64,000 bases of DNA from contig CAWAVG010000004.1 of the NCBI GenBank assembly GCA_963785425.1, positions 868,001 to 932,000 on the forward strand, read 5' to 3'. Shown here in pieces: positions 48,929 to 57,561 of this stretch (its first letter is position 1; each line of letters opens with the position of its first letter). The notes beneath the pieces are model-generated. The model worked only from the letters and a program-made list of their open reading frames with translations, made no database searches and was not told the DNA's origin. Made by a program: the position numbers and the translations under genes. This DNA is from RYN-133 sp963785425. Lineage in GTDB: Bacteria; Actinomycetota; Actinomycetes; Mycobacteriales; Jatrophihabitantaceae.

Positions 48929-49318
48929 ATGGGTGCATCCACCATTGCCAAGCAGGCGCGGCGTTCGGCCGGCGTCTCGGCGGCCCGTCGGGTCGCCAAG
49001 TCGCGGCGGCACTTCCGGCTGCGCAAGAAGCTGGCGGGCTCGACCGAGCGCCCGCGCCTGGTCGTCACGCGGTCCTCGCGACACCTGTTCGCGCAGATCG
49101 TCGATGACAGCAAGGGCGTCACGATCGCATCGTCGTCGACCTACAAGCTGACCGACGGCGACAAGACCGAGCAGGCCAAGGCCGCCGGTTCGCAGCTCGC
49201 CGAGGCCGCCAAGGCGGCCGGTGTCACCAAGGTCGTCTTCGACCGTGGCGGCAACACGTACACGGGTCGTATCGCGGCGTTCGCCGCAGCGGCCCGCGAT
49301 GCAGGATTGGAATTCTGA
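48929..49318 (+). CDS. rplR: 50S ribosomal protein L18
   Basis: L18 binds 5S rRNA. 129 residues with a basic N-terminus (KQARRSAGVSAARRVAKSRR-HFRLRKKLAGSTERPRLVV), RSSRHLFAQIVDDSKGVTIA and KVVFDRGGNTYTGRIAAFAA. Stop and rpsE start overlap (TGATG). Confidence 0.97.
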   Translation: MGASTIAKQARRSAGVSAARRVAKSRRHFRLRKKLAGSTERPRLVVTRSSRHLFAQIVDDSKGVTIASSSTYKLTDGDKTEQAKAAGSQLAEAAKAAGVTKVVFDRGGNTYTGRIAAFAAAARDAGLEF

Positions 49319-49929
49319 TGCCAGGACAACAGCGAGGGCCTCGTTCCGGAGGCAACGAGCGCGGCGAGCGCCGTGACCGTCGCGACGGCGGCCGTGGACA
49401 GAACGCTCCGGAGAAGAGCCCGCATCTCGAGCGGGTCGTGACGATCAACCGCGTCGCGAAGGTGGTCAAGGGTGGCCGCCGGTTCAGCTTCACCGCCCTC
49501 GTCGTCGTCGGTGACGGCGACGGCACGGTCGGCGTGGGCTACGGCAAGGCGAAGGAAGTTCCGGCCGCGATCGCCAAGGGCGTCGAGGAGGCCAAGAAGA
49601 ACTTCTTCAAGGTGCCGCGGATCGCCCAGACCATCCCGCACCCGGTGCAGGGTGAGAAGGCGGCCGGAGTCGTGCTGCTCAAGCCCGCCAGCCCCGGTAC
49701 CGGCGTCATCGCCGGTGGCCCGGTGCGCGCGGTGCTCGAGTGCGCCGGCATCCACGACATCCTGTCGAAGTCGCTCGGCTCGGACAACCCGATCAACATC
49801 GTGCACGCGACCGTGGCGGCCCTGAAGGCGCTCGTGCGTCCCGAGGAGGTCGCGGCGCGCCGCGGCCTGCCGCTGGAGGACGTGGCGCCCGCGGGCATGC
49901 TCCGGGCCCGGGCCGGCCAGGGAGTCTGA
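49318..49929 (+). CDS. rpsE: 30S ribosomal protein S5
   Basis: S5 acts in decoding accuracy and mRNA unwinding. 203 residues: an Arg/Gly-rich N-terminal tail (GQQRGPRSGGNERGERRDRR), then LERVVTINRVAKVVKGGRRF, VGVGYGKAKEVPAAIAKGVE, and PASPGTGVIAGGPVRAVLEC. The spectinomycin loop VVKGGRRFSF is of wild-type form. Confidence 0.97.
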   Translation: MPGQQRGPRSGGNERGERRDRRDGGRGQNAPEKSPHLERVVTINRVAKVVKGGRRFSFTALVVVGDGDGTVGVGYGKAKEVPAAIAKGVEEAKKNFFKVPRIAQTIPHPVQGEKAAGVVLLKPASPGTGVIAGGPVRAVLECAGIHDILSKSLGSDNPINIVHATVAALKALVRPEEVAARRGLPLEDVAPAGMLRARAGQGV

Positions 49930-49931
49930 TC

Positions 49932-50114
49932 GTGAGCAGATTGAAGATCACCCAGACGAAGTCGGGGATCGGCTACAAGCAGAACCAGCGCGACACGCTG
50001 CGCACGCTCGGTCTGAAGCGGATGCACGACGTCGTCGTCAAGGAGGACCGCCCGGAGATCCGGGGCATGGTCCGCACCGTCACGCACCTGGTGACGGTCG
50101 AGGAGGTCGACTGA
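49932..50114 (+). CDS. rpmD: 50S ribosomal protein L30
   Basis: 60 residues from GTG 49932: SRLKITQTKSGIGYKQNQRD, TLRTLGLKRMHDVVVKEDRP and EIRGMVRTVTHLVTVEEV. Lies 2 bp after rpsE and 1 bp before rplO. Standard short L30. Confidence 0.96.
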   Translation: MSRLKITQTKSGIGYKQNQRDTLRTLGLKRMHDVVVKEDRPEIRGMVRTVTHLVTVEEVD

Positions 50115-50115
50115 C

Positions 50116-50568
50116 ATGGGGGACTCCCCACTCAAGGTGCACCACCTGCGTCCGGCCAAGGGCGCGCACACCAAGAAGACCCGCGTGGGTCGTGGTGAGG
50201 CGTCCAAGGGCAAGACCGCCGGTCGCGGCACCAAGGGCACCAAGGCCCGTTACCAGGTTCCGGCGACGTTCGAGGGCGGCCAGCTGCCGCTGCACATGCG
50301 GCTGCCGAAGCTCAAGGGCTTCAAAAACCGGTTCAAGGCGCAGTTCCAGGTCGTCAACGTGGCCCGGCTCGCCGAGCTGTTCCCCGAGGGCGGGACGGTC
50401 GGGGTCGCCGACCTCGTCCGCGCCGGCGCGGTACGTAAGGGACAGTTGGTGAAGGTGTTGGGTGAGGGCGACCTCGGCGGCGTCACGCTCCAGGTCACCG
50501 CCAACAAGTTCTCCGACACTGCGAAAGAGAAGATCGAGGCGGCCGGAGGGTCGACCACCGAGATCTGA
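50116..50568 (+). CDS. rplO: 50S ribosomal protein L15
   Basis: L15 is a late assembly protein. 150 residues: LKVHHLRPAKGAHTKKTRVG, RGEASKGKTAGRGTKGTKAR, FEGGQLPLHMRLPKLKGFKN and ending TAKEKIEAAGGSTTEI. ATG 50116 is taken; the next start is not needed. Confidence 0.97.
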   Translation: MGDSPLKVHHLRPAKGAHTKKTRVGRGEASKGKTAGRGTKGTKARYQVPATFEGGQLPLHMRLPKLKGFKNRFKAQFQVVNVARLAELFPEGGTVGVADLVRAGAVRKGQLVKVLGEGDLGGVTLQVTANKFSDTAKEKIEAAGGSTTEI

Positions 50569-50571
50569 CGA

Positions 50572-50698
50572 TCCGCGTCCATGACGCGGACTGTTAGCCT
50601 GTGCGGGTCCGTCCGGCTTCGTCCGGGCGGGCCCGCCCGCCACGTACAGGGCCGGTCGTAGGCCGCTTCGGCTTCGTCAGCCCCCTGCAGGAGGACAC
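50572..50698. promoter_or_regulatory. rplO-secY interval with hairpins and a possible internal promoter
   Basis: TCCGCGT (50572-50578) and ACGCGGA (50584-50590) form a short hairpin right after rplO. TAGCCT (50595-50600) resembles an actinobacterial -10 but lacks a good -35. The 14-bp perfect palindrome GGGCGGGCCCGCCC lies at 50625-50638. A secY ribosome site GGAGGA is at 50689-50694. An internal promoter for secY-adk-map is plausible but unproven. Confidence 0.35.
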
Positions 50699-52012
50699 GT
50701 GCTCAGCGCATTTGCATCGGCGTTCCGGACGCCCGACCTGCGCAAGAAGCTGCTGTTCACGCTCAGCATGCTGGTGCTCTACCGGCTGGGTGCGTCCATC
50801 CCGACCCCGAACACGAACATCGTCGGGATCAACGACTGCATCAAGCAGGTGAACAACGGCGGAAACGCCAACATCTACTCGCTGATCAACCTGTTCTCCG
50901 GCGGGGCACTGCTCAAGCTGTCGGCGTTCGCGCTCGGCATCATGCCGTACATCACGGCGAGCATCATCATCCAGCTGCTCGTCGTGGTCATCCCGCGGTT
51001 CGACCAGCTGAAGAAGGAAGGCCAGGCCGGCCAGCAGAAGCTGACCCAGTACAGCCGCTACCTGACCATCGGCCTGGCGATCCTGCAGTCGACCGGGTTC
51101 ATCGCGCTGGCGCGCTCCGGGCAGCTGTTCGGCAACGCCTGCGACGGCAGCAAGATCCTCTACCACCAGGACATCTTCACGCTGTCGACCATGGTCATCT
51201 GCATGACCGCGGGCACCGCGGTCATCATGTGGCTGGGCGAGCTGGTCACCGACCGCGGCGTCGGCAACGGCATGAGCGTGCTGATGTTCACCTCGATCGC
51301 CGCCCGCATCCCGTCCGAGGGACGCACGATCCTCGACAACAGCGGCGCGTTCGTGTTCACGATGATCTGCATCCTGGGGCTGGCGATCATCATCGCGGTC
51401 ATCTTCGTCGAACAGGCGCAGCGCCGGATCCCGGTGCAGTACGCCAAGCGGATGATCGGGCGGCGGCAGTACGGCGGCACGTCCACCTATCTGCCGCTGA
51501 AGGTGAACCAGGCCGGCGTCATCCCCGTCATCTTCGCCTCGTCCCTGCTCTACATCCCGCAATTGATCAGCCAGCTGACCGGCAACGGCAACTCGGCGTT
51601 CGAACGTTGGGTCAACAACAACCTCATCCAGCAGGACAACTTCAGCTACATCGCGATCTACTTCGCGCTCATCATCTTCTTCACCTACTTCTACGTCGGC
51701 ATCACCTTCGACCCGGTCGAGCGGGCCGATGACATGAAGAAGTACGGCGGGTTCATCCCCGGCATCAGGCCGGGCCGCCCCACTGCGGAGTACCTGCAGT
51801 TCGTGCTCTCGCGCATCACGCTGCCCGGCTCGCTGTACCTGGGCATCATCGCGGTGCTGCCGAACTTCTTCTTCTCGATCACCAGCGGCAACAACCAGAA
51901 CTTCCCGTTCGGCGGCACGGCCGTCCTGATCATGGTCGGCGTCGGTCTGGACACGGTGAAGCAGATCGAGAGCCAGCTCATGCAGCGCAACTACGAAGGC
52001 TTCCTGCGTTGA
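50699..52012 (+). CDS. secY: preprotein translocase subunit SecY
   Basis: SecY is the pore of the Sec channel. 437 residues from GTG 50699 after GGAGGAC, with ten membrane helices, among them LFTLSMLVLYRLGASIPTPN, LSAFALGIMPYITASIIIQL and VIPVIFASSLLYIPQLISQL. Conserved QKLTQYSRYLTIGLAILQS, ITDRG-like VTDRGVGNGMSVLMF and GGFIPGIRPGRPTAEYL. Stop overlaps adk TTG by two bases within TTGA. Confidence 0.97.
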   Translation: MLSAFASAFRTPDLRKKLLFTLSMLVLYRLGASIPTPNTNIVGINDCIKQVNNGGNANIYSLINLFSGGALLKLSAFALGIMPYITASIIIQLLVVVIPRFDQLKKEGQAGQQKLTQYSRYLTIGLAILQSTGFIALARSGQLFGNACDGSKILYHQDIFTLSTMVICMTAGTAVIMWLGELVTDRGVGNGMSVLMFTSIAARIPSEGRTILDNSGAFVFTMICILGLAIIIAVIFVEQAQRRIPVQYAKRMIGRRQYGGTSTYLPLKVNQAGVIPVIFASSLLYIPQLISQLTGNGNSAFERWVNNNLIQQDNFSYIAIYFALIIFFTYFYVGITFDPVERADDMKKYGGFIPGIRPGRPTAEYLQFVLSRITLPGSLYLGIIAVLPNFFFSITSGNNQNFPFGGTAVLIMVGVGLDTVKQIESQLMQRNYEGFLR

Positions 52013-52665
52013 GGCTCGTCATGGTGGGTCCCCCTGGTGCCGGGAAGGGGACGCAGGCCGAATTCATCGCCGACCACTTCTCGATCCCGAAGATCTCGAC
52101 CGGCGACATCTTCCGCGCGAACGTGTCCGGGGGCACCGATCTCGGTCGGCTCGCGAAGAAGTACATGGACGCCGGTGACCTCGTCCCCGATGAGGTCACG
52201 AACGCCATGGTGCGCGACCGGCTCGCCGAGCCGGACGCGGAGGACGGCTTCCTGCTCGACGGCTTCCCGCGCAACGTGTCGCAGGCCTATGAGCTGGACG
52301 GCATCCTCGGCGACCTGGGCACCACCCTTGGGGTCGTGCTGGATCTCAACGTCGACAACGATGAGGTCGTGCGCCGGCTTTCCGGACGGCGGACCTGCAA
52401 GAAGTGCGGGCACGTCTGGCACGTCGAATACGACAAACCGAAGGTCGACGGCGTCTGCGACAGGTGTGGTGGCGAGCTCTACCACCGCGACGACGACCGG
52501 CCGGAGACCGTGCGGCACCGCCTCGAGGTGTACCTCGAGCAGACCCAGCCTCTGATCGAGTTCTACAACGGCCGAAAGCAGCTGGTCGAGATCGACGCCA
52601 TCGGCACGGTCGAGGACGTCACCGAGCGGGCAATCGGCGTCCTCACGTCGTACACCGACGCCTGA
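52009..52665 (+). CDS. adk: adenylate kinase
   Basis: Interconverts ATP + AMP and 2 ADP. 218 residues from TTG 52009, overlapping secY by 4 bp. P-loop VGPPGAGKGTQAEF (7-15), AMP site STGDIFRANV, and DGFPRNVSQAYELD. The LID is the long form with a four-Cys zinc site: RRTCKKCGHVWHVEYDKPKV-DGVCDRCGG. Zinc LIDs are typical of Gram-positive enzymes; many actinobacterial Adks have the short LID instead, so this is a small distinguishing trait. Confidence 0.96.
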   Translation: MRLVMVGPPGAGKGTQAEFIADHFSIPKISTGDIFRANVSGGTDLGRLAKKYMDAGDLVPDEVTNAMVRDRLAEPDAEDGFLLDGFPRNVSQAYELDGILGDLGTTLGVVLDLNVDNDEVVRRLSGRRTCKKCGHVWHVEYDKPKVDGVCDRCGGELYHRDDDRPETVRHRLEVYLEQTQPLIEFYNGRKQLVEIDAIGTVEDVTERAIGVLTSYTDA

Positions 52666-52672
52666 GATCGCG

Positions 52673-53512
52673 ATGTACCGCTTCCCCGATCGCATCGAGC
52701 TCAAGACGCCTGAACAGATCGCGACCATGCGCGCCGCCGGGCTGGTCGTCGCTCGCGGGCTGCGCGCGATGGCCGCTGGCGCCGCCCCGGGCGTGTCGAC
52801 CGGCGAGCTCGACGCGATCGCCCGCGACGTGCTCAAGGACGCCGACGCGACCTCGTCCTTCCTGCACTACGACGTCGGCAACGGCCCCTACCCCGCGGTC
52901 ATCTGCGCCTCGGTCAACGACCGGGTCGTGCACGGCATCCCCTCGCAGACCGAGAAACTGCGCGACGGCGACCTGATCTCGCTCGACTTCGGGGCGATCG
53001 TCGACGGCTGGCACGGCGACGCCGCCGTCACGGTGCTGGTCGGCGACGTGTCCGACACCGACCGCGCGCTGTCCGAGGCCTGCGAGCGCTCGCTGTGGGA
53101 CGGGCTGGCCGCGGCCCGTCCCGACGGCCGGCTCGGCGACATCTCCAACGCGGTCGAGCGTTCGGTGACCCGGTCGGGGCGATACGGCATCGTGGCCGGC
53201 TACGGCGGGCACGGCATCGGCACCCGTATGCACATGGACCCGCACGTGCTGAACTACGGCAAGGCAGGGAAGGGCCCGCGGCTGCACCCCGGTACCTGCC
53301 TCGCGATCGAGCCGATGATCACGCTGGGCTCGCGCGCCACTCACGAACTCGAGGACGGCTGGACGATCGCCACTGTCGACGGCTCCCGCGCCGCGCACTG
53401 GGAGCACACCGTGGCCATCCTCGCCGACGGGCCGTGGGTGCTCACCGCCGAAGACGGGGGACGGTCCGAACTCGAGGCCCGCGGCATCCAGCTCTCCGCC
53501 GCCGCCGCCTGA
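52673..53512 (+). CDS. map: methionine aminopeptidase, type I
   Basis: Removes the initiator Met from nascent proteins. 279 residues from ATG 52673. Metal ligands lie in SLDFGAIVDGWHGDAAVTVL (two Asp), GYGGHGIGTRMHMDPHVLNY (His), CLAIEPMITLG (Glu) and HWEHTVAIL (Glu). Usual position after secY-adk. No N-terminal SH3-binding extension, so it resembles MapA-type enzymes. Confidence 0.96.
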   Translation: MYRFPDRIELKTPEQIATMRAAGLVVARGLRAMAAGAAPGVSTGELDAIARDVLKDADATSSFLHYDVGNGPYPAVICASVNDRVVHGIPSQTEKLRDGDLISLDFGAIVDGWHGDAAVTVLVGDVSDTDRALSEACERSLWDGLAAARPDGRLGDISNAVERSVTRSGRYGIVAGYGGHGIGTRMHMDPHVLNYGKAGKGPRLHPGTCLAIEPMITLGSRATHELEDGWTIATVDGSRAAHWEHTVAILADGPWVLTAEDGGRSELEARGIQLSAAAA

Positions 53513-53550
53513 CCGCCCCCGCCTGATCGCCCCCGCCTGACCCCCGTCCC

Positions 53551-53616
53551 CGAGTGGTCATTTATGGCCCGAGTGGTCACCTATTACCGACCACTCGCGC
53601 GGTAGGTGACCACTCG
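53551..53616. repeat. palindromic array of GAGTGGTCA / TGACCACTC units
   Basis: Four copies of the unit occur within 66 bp, two direct (53551 and 53570) and two inverted (53589 and 53607). CGAGTGGTCACCTA (53570-53583) pairs perfectly with TAGGTGACCACTCG (53603-53616) to give a 14-bp stem. It lies between the convergent map and acyltransferase genes, so it can act as a bidirectional terminator, or it may be an interspersed palindromic element. Confidence 0.65.
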
Positions 53617-53622
53617 CGCAGG

Positions 53623-54228
53623 TCAGTACGTGATCTGCTTGAGCACCTTCGCCGGGGCGCCGGCCGCGATCGAGAACGGGGCGATGTCCTCGGTGACCAC
53701 GGAGTTCGCCCCGATCACGCTGCGGCGCCCGATCCGCACGCCGCTGGTGACCACGACGTTCGCGCCGAGCCAGACGTTGTCCTCGACGATCGTGGGCCCC
53801 TTAGTCGTGAAGCCCTGCCACGGGACGGGCCGGTCGGGGTCGTCGAACCGGTGGTTGCCGTCGGTGACCAGGCACCCGTTGGCGAGCATGCAGTGGTCGC
53901 CGATCTCGGTGCGCTCGACGGCGGCGACCATGACGTTGAGGTTCAGCAGCGCGCCGGAGCCGATCACGATCCGCCCGGTGTCGGACGTGATCCACACGCC
54001 CGGTTCGAACACCGCGTGCGCCCCGACCTCGAGACGCCCCTCGCGCAGCATTTGCAGGGCATTGCCGTGCAGGGTGCCCCGGGCGAACGCCTGCCGGCGG
54101 GCGAGTTCGAGCTGCAGCGCCGCACGCTGCCACGGCAGCCGCGCGCGCTGGTAGTAGCGCCACTTCTGCAGCCACAGGATGGCGTCGGAACGCGTCAACA
54201 ACCTGCTCATACGGGCAGGCTTCCACAT
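53623..54228 (-). CDS. left-handed beta-helix acyltransferase
   Basis: Hexapeptide-repeat acetyl/acyltransferase, probably transferring an acyl group from CoA to a sugar or similar acceptor. 201 residues from ATG 54228, or 195 from ATG 54210. After an N-terminal helical segment (WLQKWRYYQRARLPWQRAAL) come hexapeptide coils: LEVGAHAVFEPGVWI, GRIVIGSGALLNLNVMVAAV, then a loop with TDGNHRFDDPDRPVPWQGFT (catalytic His) and coils VEDNVWLGANVVVTSGVRIG, RRSVIGANSVVTEDIAPFSI, ending AGAPAKVLKQITY. The acceptor is unknown. It stands alone, convergent to map. Confidence 0.85.
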   Translation of the reverse strand: MWKPARMSRLLTRSDAILWLQKWRYYQRARLPWQRAALQLELARRQAFARGTLHGNALQMLREGRLEVGAHAVFEPGVWITSDTGRIVIGSGALLNLNVMVAAVERTEIGDHCMLANGCLVTDGNHRFDDPDRPVPWQGFTTKGPTIVEDNVWLGANVVVTSGVRIGRRSVIGANSVVTEDIAPFSIAAGAPAKVLKQITY

Positions 54229-54320
54229 GCCGGCCCTTGCTCAGGGCGTACCAGGGCCGGCGGGCGCGGTGCCCACGACGACTCCTCGGCTCTCCGGCGT
54301 GCGCGGCCGGTCCGATCGTT

Positions 54321-54350
54321 TTGGCGAACCGCAACCGGGGCGGGTAAAGT
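54321..54350 (+). promoter_or_regulatory. probable infA (alpha operon) promoter
   Basis: TTGGCG (54321-54326) and TAAAGT (54345-54350) are 18 bp apart, giving a leader of about 125 nt before infA. The same TTGG-18-TAnnnT layout recurs at secE and rpsL. Confidence 0.55.
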
Positions 54351-54482
54351 AGACCCCTGGCGCTTGCCGCCCGTTCCTCATGCCCGCTGTGGCCGCGGGA
54401 GGGAATACGGGCCCTCACGGTAGCGCTGGGTATCAGCCGGGTTTTCTCCCGGCATCGTCGCTGTTCGAAGATTGTGGAGGCT

Positions 54483-54704
54483 ATGGCCAAGAAAGACGGG
54501 GCCATCGAGGTCGAAGGCCGCGTGGTCGAGCCGCTGCCCAATGCGATGTTCCGCGTGGAACTGAGCAACGGACACAAGGTGCTCGCCCACATCAGCGGCA
54601 AGATGCGACAGCACTACATCCGCATCCTGCCCGAGGACCGGGTCGTCGTGGAGCTCTCGCCCTACGACCTCACCCGCGGCCGCATCGTCTACCGCTACAA
54701 GTGA
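54483..54704 (+). CDS. infA: translation initiation factor IF-1
   Basis: IF-1 blocks the A site during initiation. 73 residues from ATG 54483, 5 bp after GGAGG: MAKKDGAIEVEGRVVEPLPN, AMFRVELSNGHKVLAHISGK, MRQHYIRILPEDRVVVELSP and YDLTRGRIVYRYK. A single S1-like OB fold. Confidence 0.98.
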   Translation: MAKKDGAIEVEGRVVEPLPNAMFRVELSNGHKVLAHISGKMRQHYIRILPEDRVVVELSPYDLTRGRIVYRYK

Positions 54705-54770
54705 GCTGAGCAACGCGCAGCCACCGCACAGCGACTATCCAGTCACCGAGTACCTGAAGGGGCATCGACC

Positions 54771-54884
54771 GTGAAGGTCAAGCCGAGCGTCAAGCCGATC
54801 TGCGACAAGTGCAAGGTCATCCGTCGCCATGGCCGAGTCATGGTCATCTGCGAGAACCTGCGTCACAAGCAGCGGCAGGGCTAA
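54771..54884 (+). CDS. rpmJ: 50S ribosomal protein L36
   Basis: 37 residues from GTG 54771 (VKVKPSVKPICDKCKVIRRH then GRVMVICENLRHKQRQG), preceded by GAAGGGG. It keeps the zinc ligands Cys11, Cys14, Cys27 and His32, so it is the zinc-binding (C+) form. It is too short for most gene finders' default cut-off but is unmistakable in sequence and place. Confidence 0.96.
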   Translation: MKVKPSVKPICDKCKVIRRHGRVMVICENLRHKQRQG

Positions 54885-55021
54885 GAAGTACCCAGCAGGC
54901 GTACACCTGACTGCGTCCTCGACGCAGCGACCACCTCCGGCGCGAAGGCCGGAGCCCGTTCACCGGACGGGACGGTTACGCCACGAAACCTTCGCCGAAC
55001 GAGATCCGGAGATCCATTCGT

Positions 55022-55402
55022 ATGGCACGTCTTTCCGGCGTCGACCTCCCGCGCGAGAAGCGCATGGAGATCGCGCTCACCTACATCTACGGCGTGGGAC
55101 GCACCCGCGCCAAGCAGACCCTCGAAGCCACCGGAGTCAGCCCGGACCTGCGCGCCCGTGACCTGACCGACGACGATGTCGTCCGGCTGCGCGACTACAT
55201 CGACGCGAACTTCCGCGTCGAAGGTGACCTGCGCCGCGAGGTGGCTGCCGACATCCGCCGCAAGGTCGAGATCGGCTGCTATCAGGGCGTGCGCCACCGC
55301 CGCGGGCTGCCCGTCCACGGCCAGCGCACCAAGACCAACGCCCGTACTCGCAAGGGTCCGAAGAAGACGATCGCGGGCAAGAAGAAGGCAGGTAAGAAGT
55401 AA
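55022..55402 (+). CDS. rpsM: 30S ribosomal protein S13
   Basis: S13 bridges the subunits through the 30S head. 126 residues: MARLSGVDLPREKRMEIALT, YIYGVGRTRAKQTLEATGVS, GCYQGVRHRRGLPVHGQRTK-TNARTRKGP with a lysine-rich end. Stop and rpsK start share one base (TAATG). Confidence 0.98.
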   Translation: MARLSGVDLPREKRMEIALTYIYGVGRTRAKQTLEATGVSPDLRARDLTDDDVVRLRDYIDANFRVEGDLRREVAADIRRKVEIGCYQGVRHRRGLPVHGQRTKTNARTRKGPKKTIAGKKKAGKK

Positions 55403-55818
55403 TGCCGGCTCCGGCTAGAAAGGCCGCCGCACGCGGTGGCGCGAAGAAGGTCCGCCGCAAGGAGAAGAAGAACGTCGCCGTGGGCCAGGCCCACATCAAG
55501 TCGACGTTCAACAACACGATCGTCTCGATCACCGATCCGCAAGGCAACGTGATCAGCTGGGCCTCGGCCGGCCACGTCGGTTTCAAGGGCTCCCGCAAGT
55601 CGACGCCGTTCGCCGCCCAGATGGCGGCCGAGAGCGCCGCGCGCAAGGCGCAGGAGCACGGCCTGAAGAAGGTCGACGTCTTCGTCAAGGGCCCCGGCTC
55701 GGGACGTGAGACCGCGATCCGTTCGCTGCAGGCGACCGGGCTCGAGGTCGGTCAGATCTCCGACGTCACGCCCCAGCCGCACAACGGCTGCCGTCCCCCC
55801 AAGCGCCGGAGGGTTTGA
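55402..55818 (+). CDS. rpsK: 30S ribosomal protein S11
   Basis: S11 lies on the 30S platform by the mRNA exit. 138 residues: a basic start (KAAARGGAKKVRRKEKKNVA), HIKSTFNNTIVSITDPQGNV, KGPGSGRETAIRSLQATGLE, and PQPHNGCRPPKRRRV. 5 bp before rpsD. Confidence 0.98.
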   Translation: MPAPARKAAARGGAKKVRRKEKKNVAVGQAHIKSTFNNTIVSITDPQGNVISWASAGHVGFKGSRKSTPFAAQMAAESAARKAQEHGLKKVDVFVKGPGSGRETAIRSLQATGLEVGQISDVTPQPHNGCRPPKRRRV

Positions 55819-55823
55819 TCTAG

Positions 55824-56429
55824 ATGGCTCGGTACACCGGACCCGCGACGCGCATCTCGCGTCGCCTCAACGTCGACCTGGTCGGCGGCGACAGCTCCTT
55901 CGAGCGCCGTCCGTACCCGCCCGGCCAGCACGGCCGCTCGCGCATCAAGCAGAGCGAGTACCTGCTGCAGATGCAGGAGAAGCAGAAGGCCAAGTTCAGC
56001 TACGGCGTGCTCGAGAAGCAGTTCCGTCGCTACTACCGCGAAGCCACGCAGATGCAGGGCAAGACCGGTGACAACCTGCTGCAGATCCTCGAGTCGCGAC
56101 TGGACAACGTCATCTACCGCGCCGGCATCGCCCGCACGCGGCGCCAGGCCCGCCAGCTGGTCAGCCACGGCCATTTCCTGGTCAACGGCATCAAGACCGA
56201 CATCCCGAGCTTCCGCGTCTCGCAGTTCGACATCATCGACGTGAAGCCGAAGTCGCTCGAGACGACGCCGTTCCTGATCGCGCGCGAAACCTTCGGGGAG
56301 CGCCCGGTCCCGGCCTGGCTGCAGGTCGTGCCGGATCGCCTGCGCGTGCTCGTGCACTCCCTTCCCGTCCGGGCTCAGATCGAGATCCCGGTCCAGGAGC
56401 AGCTCATCGTCGAGCTCTACTCCAAGTAA
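55824..56429 (+). CDS. rpsD: 30S ribosomal protein S4
   Basis: S4 nucleates 16S rRNA folding and in E. coli represses the alpha operon. 201 residues: MARYTGPATRISRRLNVDLV, YPPGQHGRSRIKQSEYLLQM, LESRLDNVIYRAGIARTRRQ-ARQLVSHGHFLVNG. The zinc-binding N-terminal Cys residues found in some bacteria are absent (zinc-free form). Confidence 0.98.
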   Translation: MARYTGPATRISRRLNVDLVGGDSSFERRPYPPGQHGRSRIKQSEYLLQMQEKQKAKFSYGVLEKQFRRYYREATQMQGKTGDNLLQILESRLDNVIYRAGIARTRRQARQLVSHGHFLVNGIKTDIPSFRVSQFDIIDVKPKSLETTPFLIARETFGERPVPAWLQVVPDRLRVLVHSLPVRAQIEIPVQEQLIVELYSK

Positions 56430-56497
56430 GGCACCACCAGCAGTACCCCGAGGGTCAGTCATATAGCGGGCGGCCCACGACAAGTAGGAGTAACACT

Positions 56498-57532
56498 GTG
56501 CTGATTTCTCAGCGCCCCACCCTGTCCGAGGAGCCGATCGCCGACAACCGGTCGCGCTTCGTCATCGAACCGCTCGAGCCCGGCTTCGGCTACACGCTCG
56601 GCAACTCGCTGCGGCGCACGCTGCTGTCGTCCATCCCGGGCGCGGCGGTCACCAGCATCCGCATCGACGGTGTGCTGCACGAGTTCACGACCGTCGAGGG
56701 CGTCAAGGAAGACGTCACCGACATCATCCTGAACCTCAAGGAGCTCGTCGTGAGCTCCGACAGCGACGAGCCCGTTGTGATGTACCTGCGCAAGCAGGGC
56801 CCGGGCGAGGTCACCGCGGCCGACATCGCGCCGCCGGCCGGCGTCACCGTGCACAACCCCGACCTGAAGATCGCCACGATCAACAAGAAGGGTCGGCTCG
56901 AGATCGAGCTGATCGTCGAGCGTGGACGTGGCTACGTGACCGCCGTCCAGAACAAGCAGCCCGGCCAGGAGATCGGCCGTATCCCGGTCGACTCGATCTA
57001 CTCACCGGTGTTGAAGGTGACCTACGCGGTCGAGGCGACCCGTGTCGAGCAGCGCACCGACTTCGACCGGCTCGTGGTCGACGTCGAGACCAAGAGCTCG
57101 ATCACGCCGCGCGACGCCGTCGCGTCGGCCGGGCACACGCTGGTCGAGCTGTTCGGCCTGTTCCGCGAGCTCAACGACGAGGCCGAGGGCATCGACGTCG
57201 GGCCCTCGCCTGCCGAGGTCGCCGACATCGCGGCGTTCTCGATGCCGATCGAGGACCTCGACCTGACCGTGCGCTCGTACAACTGCCTCAAGCGCGAGGG
57301 CATCCACACCGTGGGTGAGCTCGTCGGACGCAGCGAGGCCGACCTGCTCGACATCCGCAACTTCGGTTCGAAGTCGATCGACGAGGTCAAGATCAAGCTC
57401 GCCGGCCTGGGCCTCGCGCTCAAGGACAGCCCGCCCGGATTCGAGCTGCCCGGCAGCTCGGCGATCGAGTCCTACGGTGACGACGAGTTCGACGCCGGCG
57501 ACTCCGACTACGCCGAGACCGAACAACTCTAA
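56498..57532 (+). CDS. rpoA: DNA-directed RNA polymerase subunit alpha
   Basis: Alpha dimerises to start RNAP assembly and contacts UP elements and activators. 344 residues from GTG 56498. N-terminal domain: FVIEPLEPGFGYTLGNSLRR-TLLSSIPGAAVT. Linker, then C-terminal domain: LDLTVRSYNCLKREGIHTVG-ELVGRSEADLLDIRNFGSKS with the DNA-contact helix. An acidic tail (YGDDEFDAGDSDYAETEQL) ends it. Confidence 0.98.
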   Translation: MLISQRPTLSEEPIADNRSRFVIEPLEPGFGYTLGNSLRRTLLSSIPGAAVTSIRIDGVLHEFTTVEGVKEDVTDIILNLKELVVSSDSDEPVVMYLRKQGPGEVTAADIAPPAGVTVHNPDLKIATINKKGRLEIELIVERGRGYVTAVQNKQPGQEIGRIPVDSIYSPVLKVTYAVEATRVEQRTDFDRLVVDVETKSSITPRDAVASAGHTLVELFGLFRELNDEAEGIDVGPSPAEVADIAAFSMPIEDLDLTVRSYNCLKREGIHTVGELVGRSEADLLDIRNFGSKSIDEVKIKLAGLGLALKDSPPGFELPGSSAIESYGDDEFDAGDSDYAETEQL

Positions 57533-57561
57533 GAGCACCACCCACCCATCGAGGAGTTCTC

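Noticed and set aside
53554..54423. 289-codon plus-strand frame opposite the acyltransferase
   Set aside because: Antisense of a clear hexapeptide-repeat protein; no recognisable motif.
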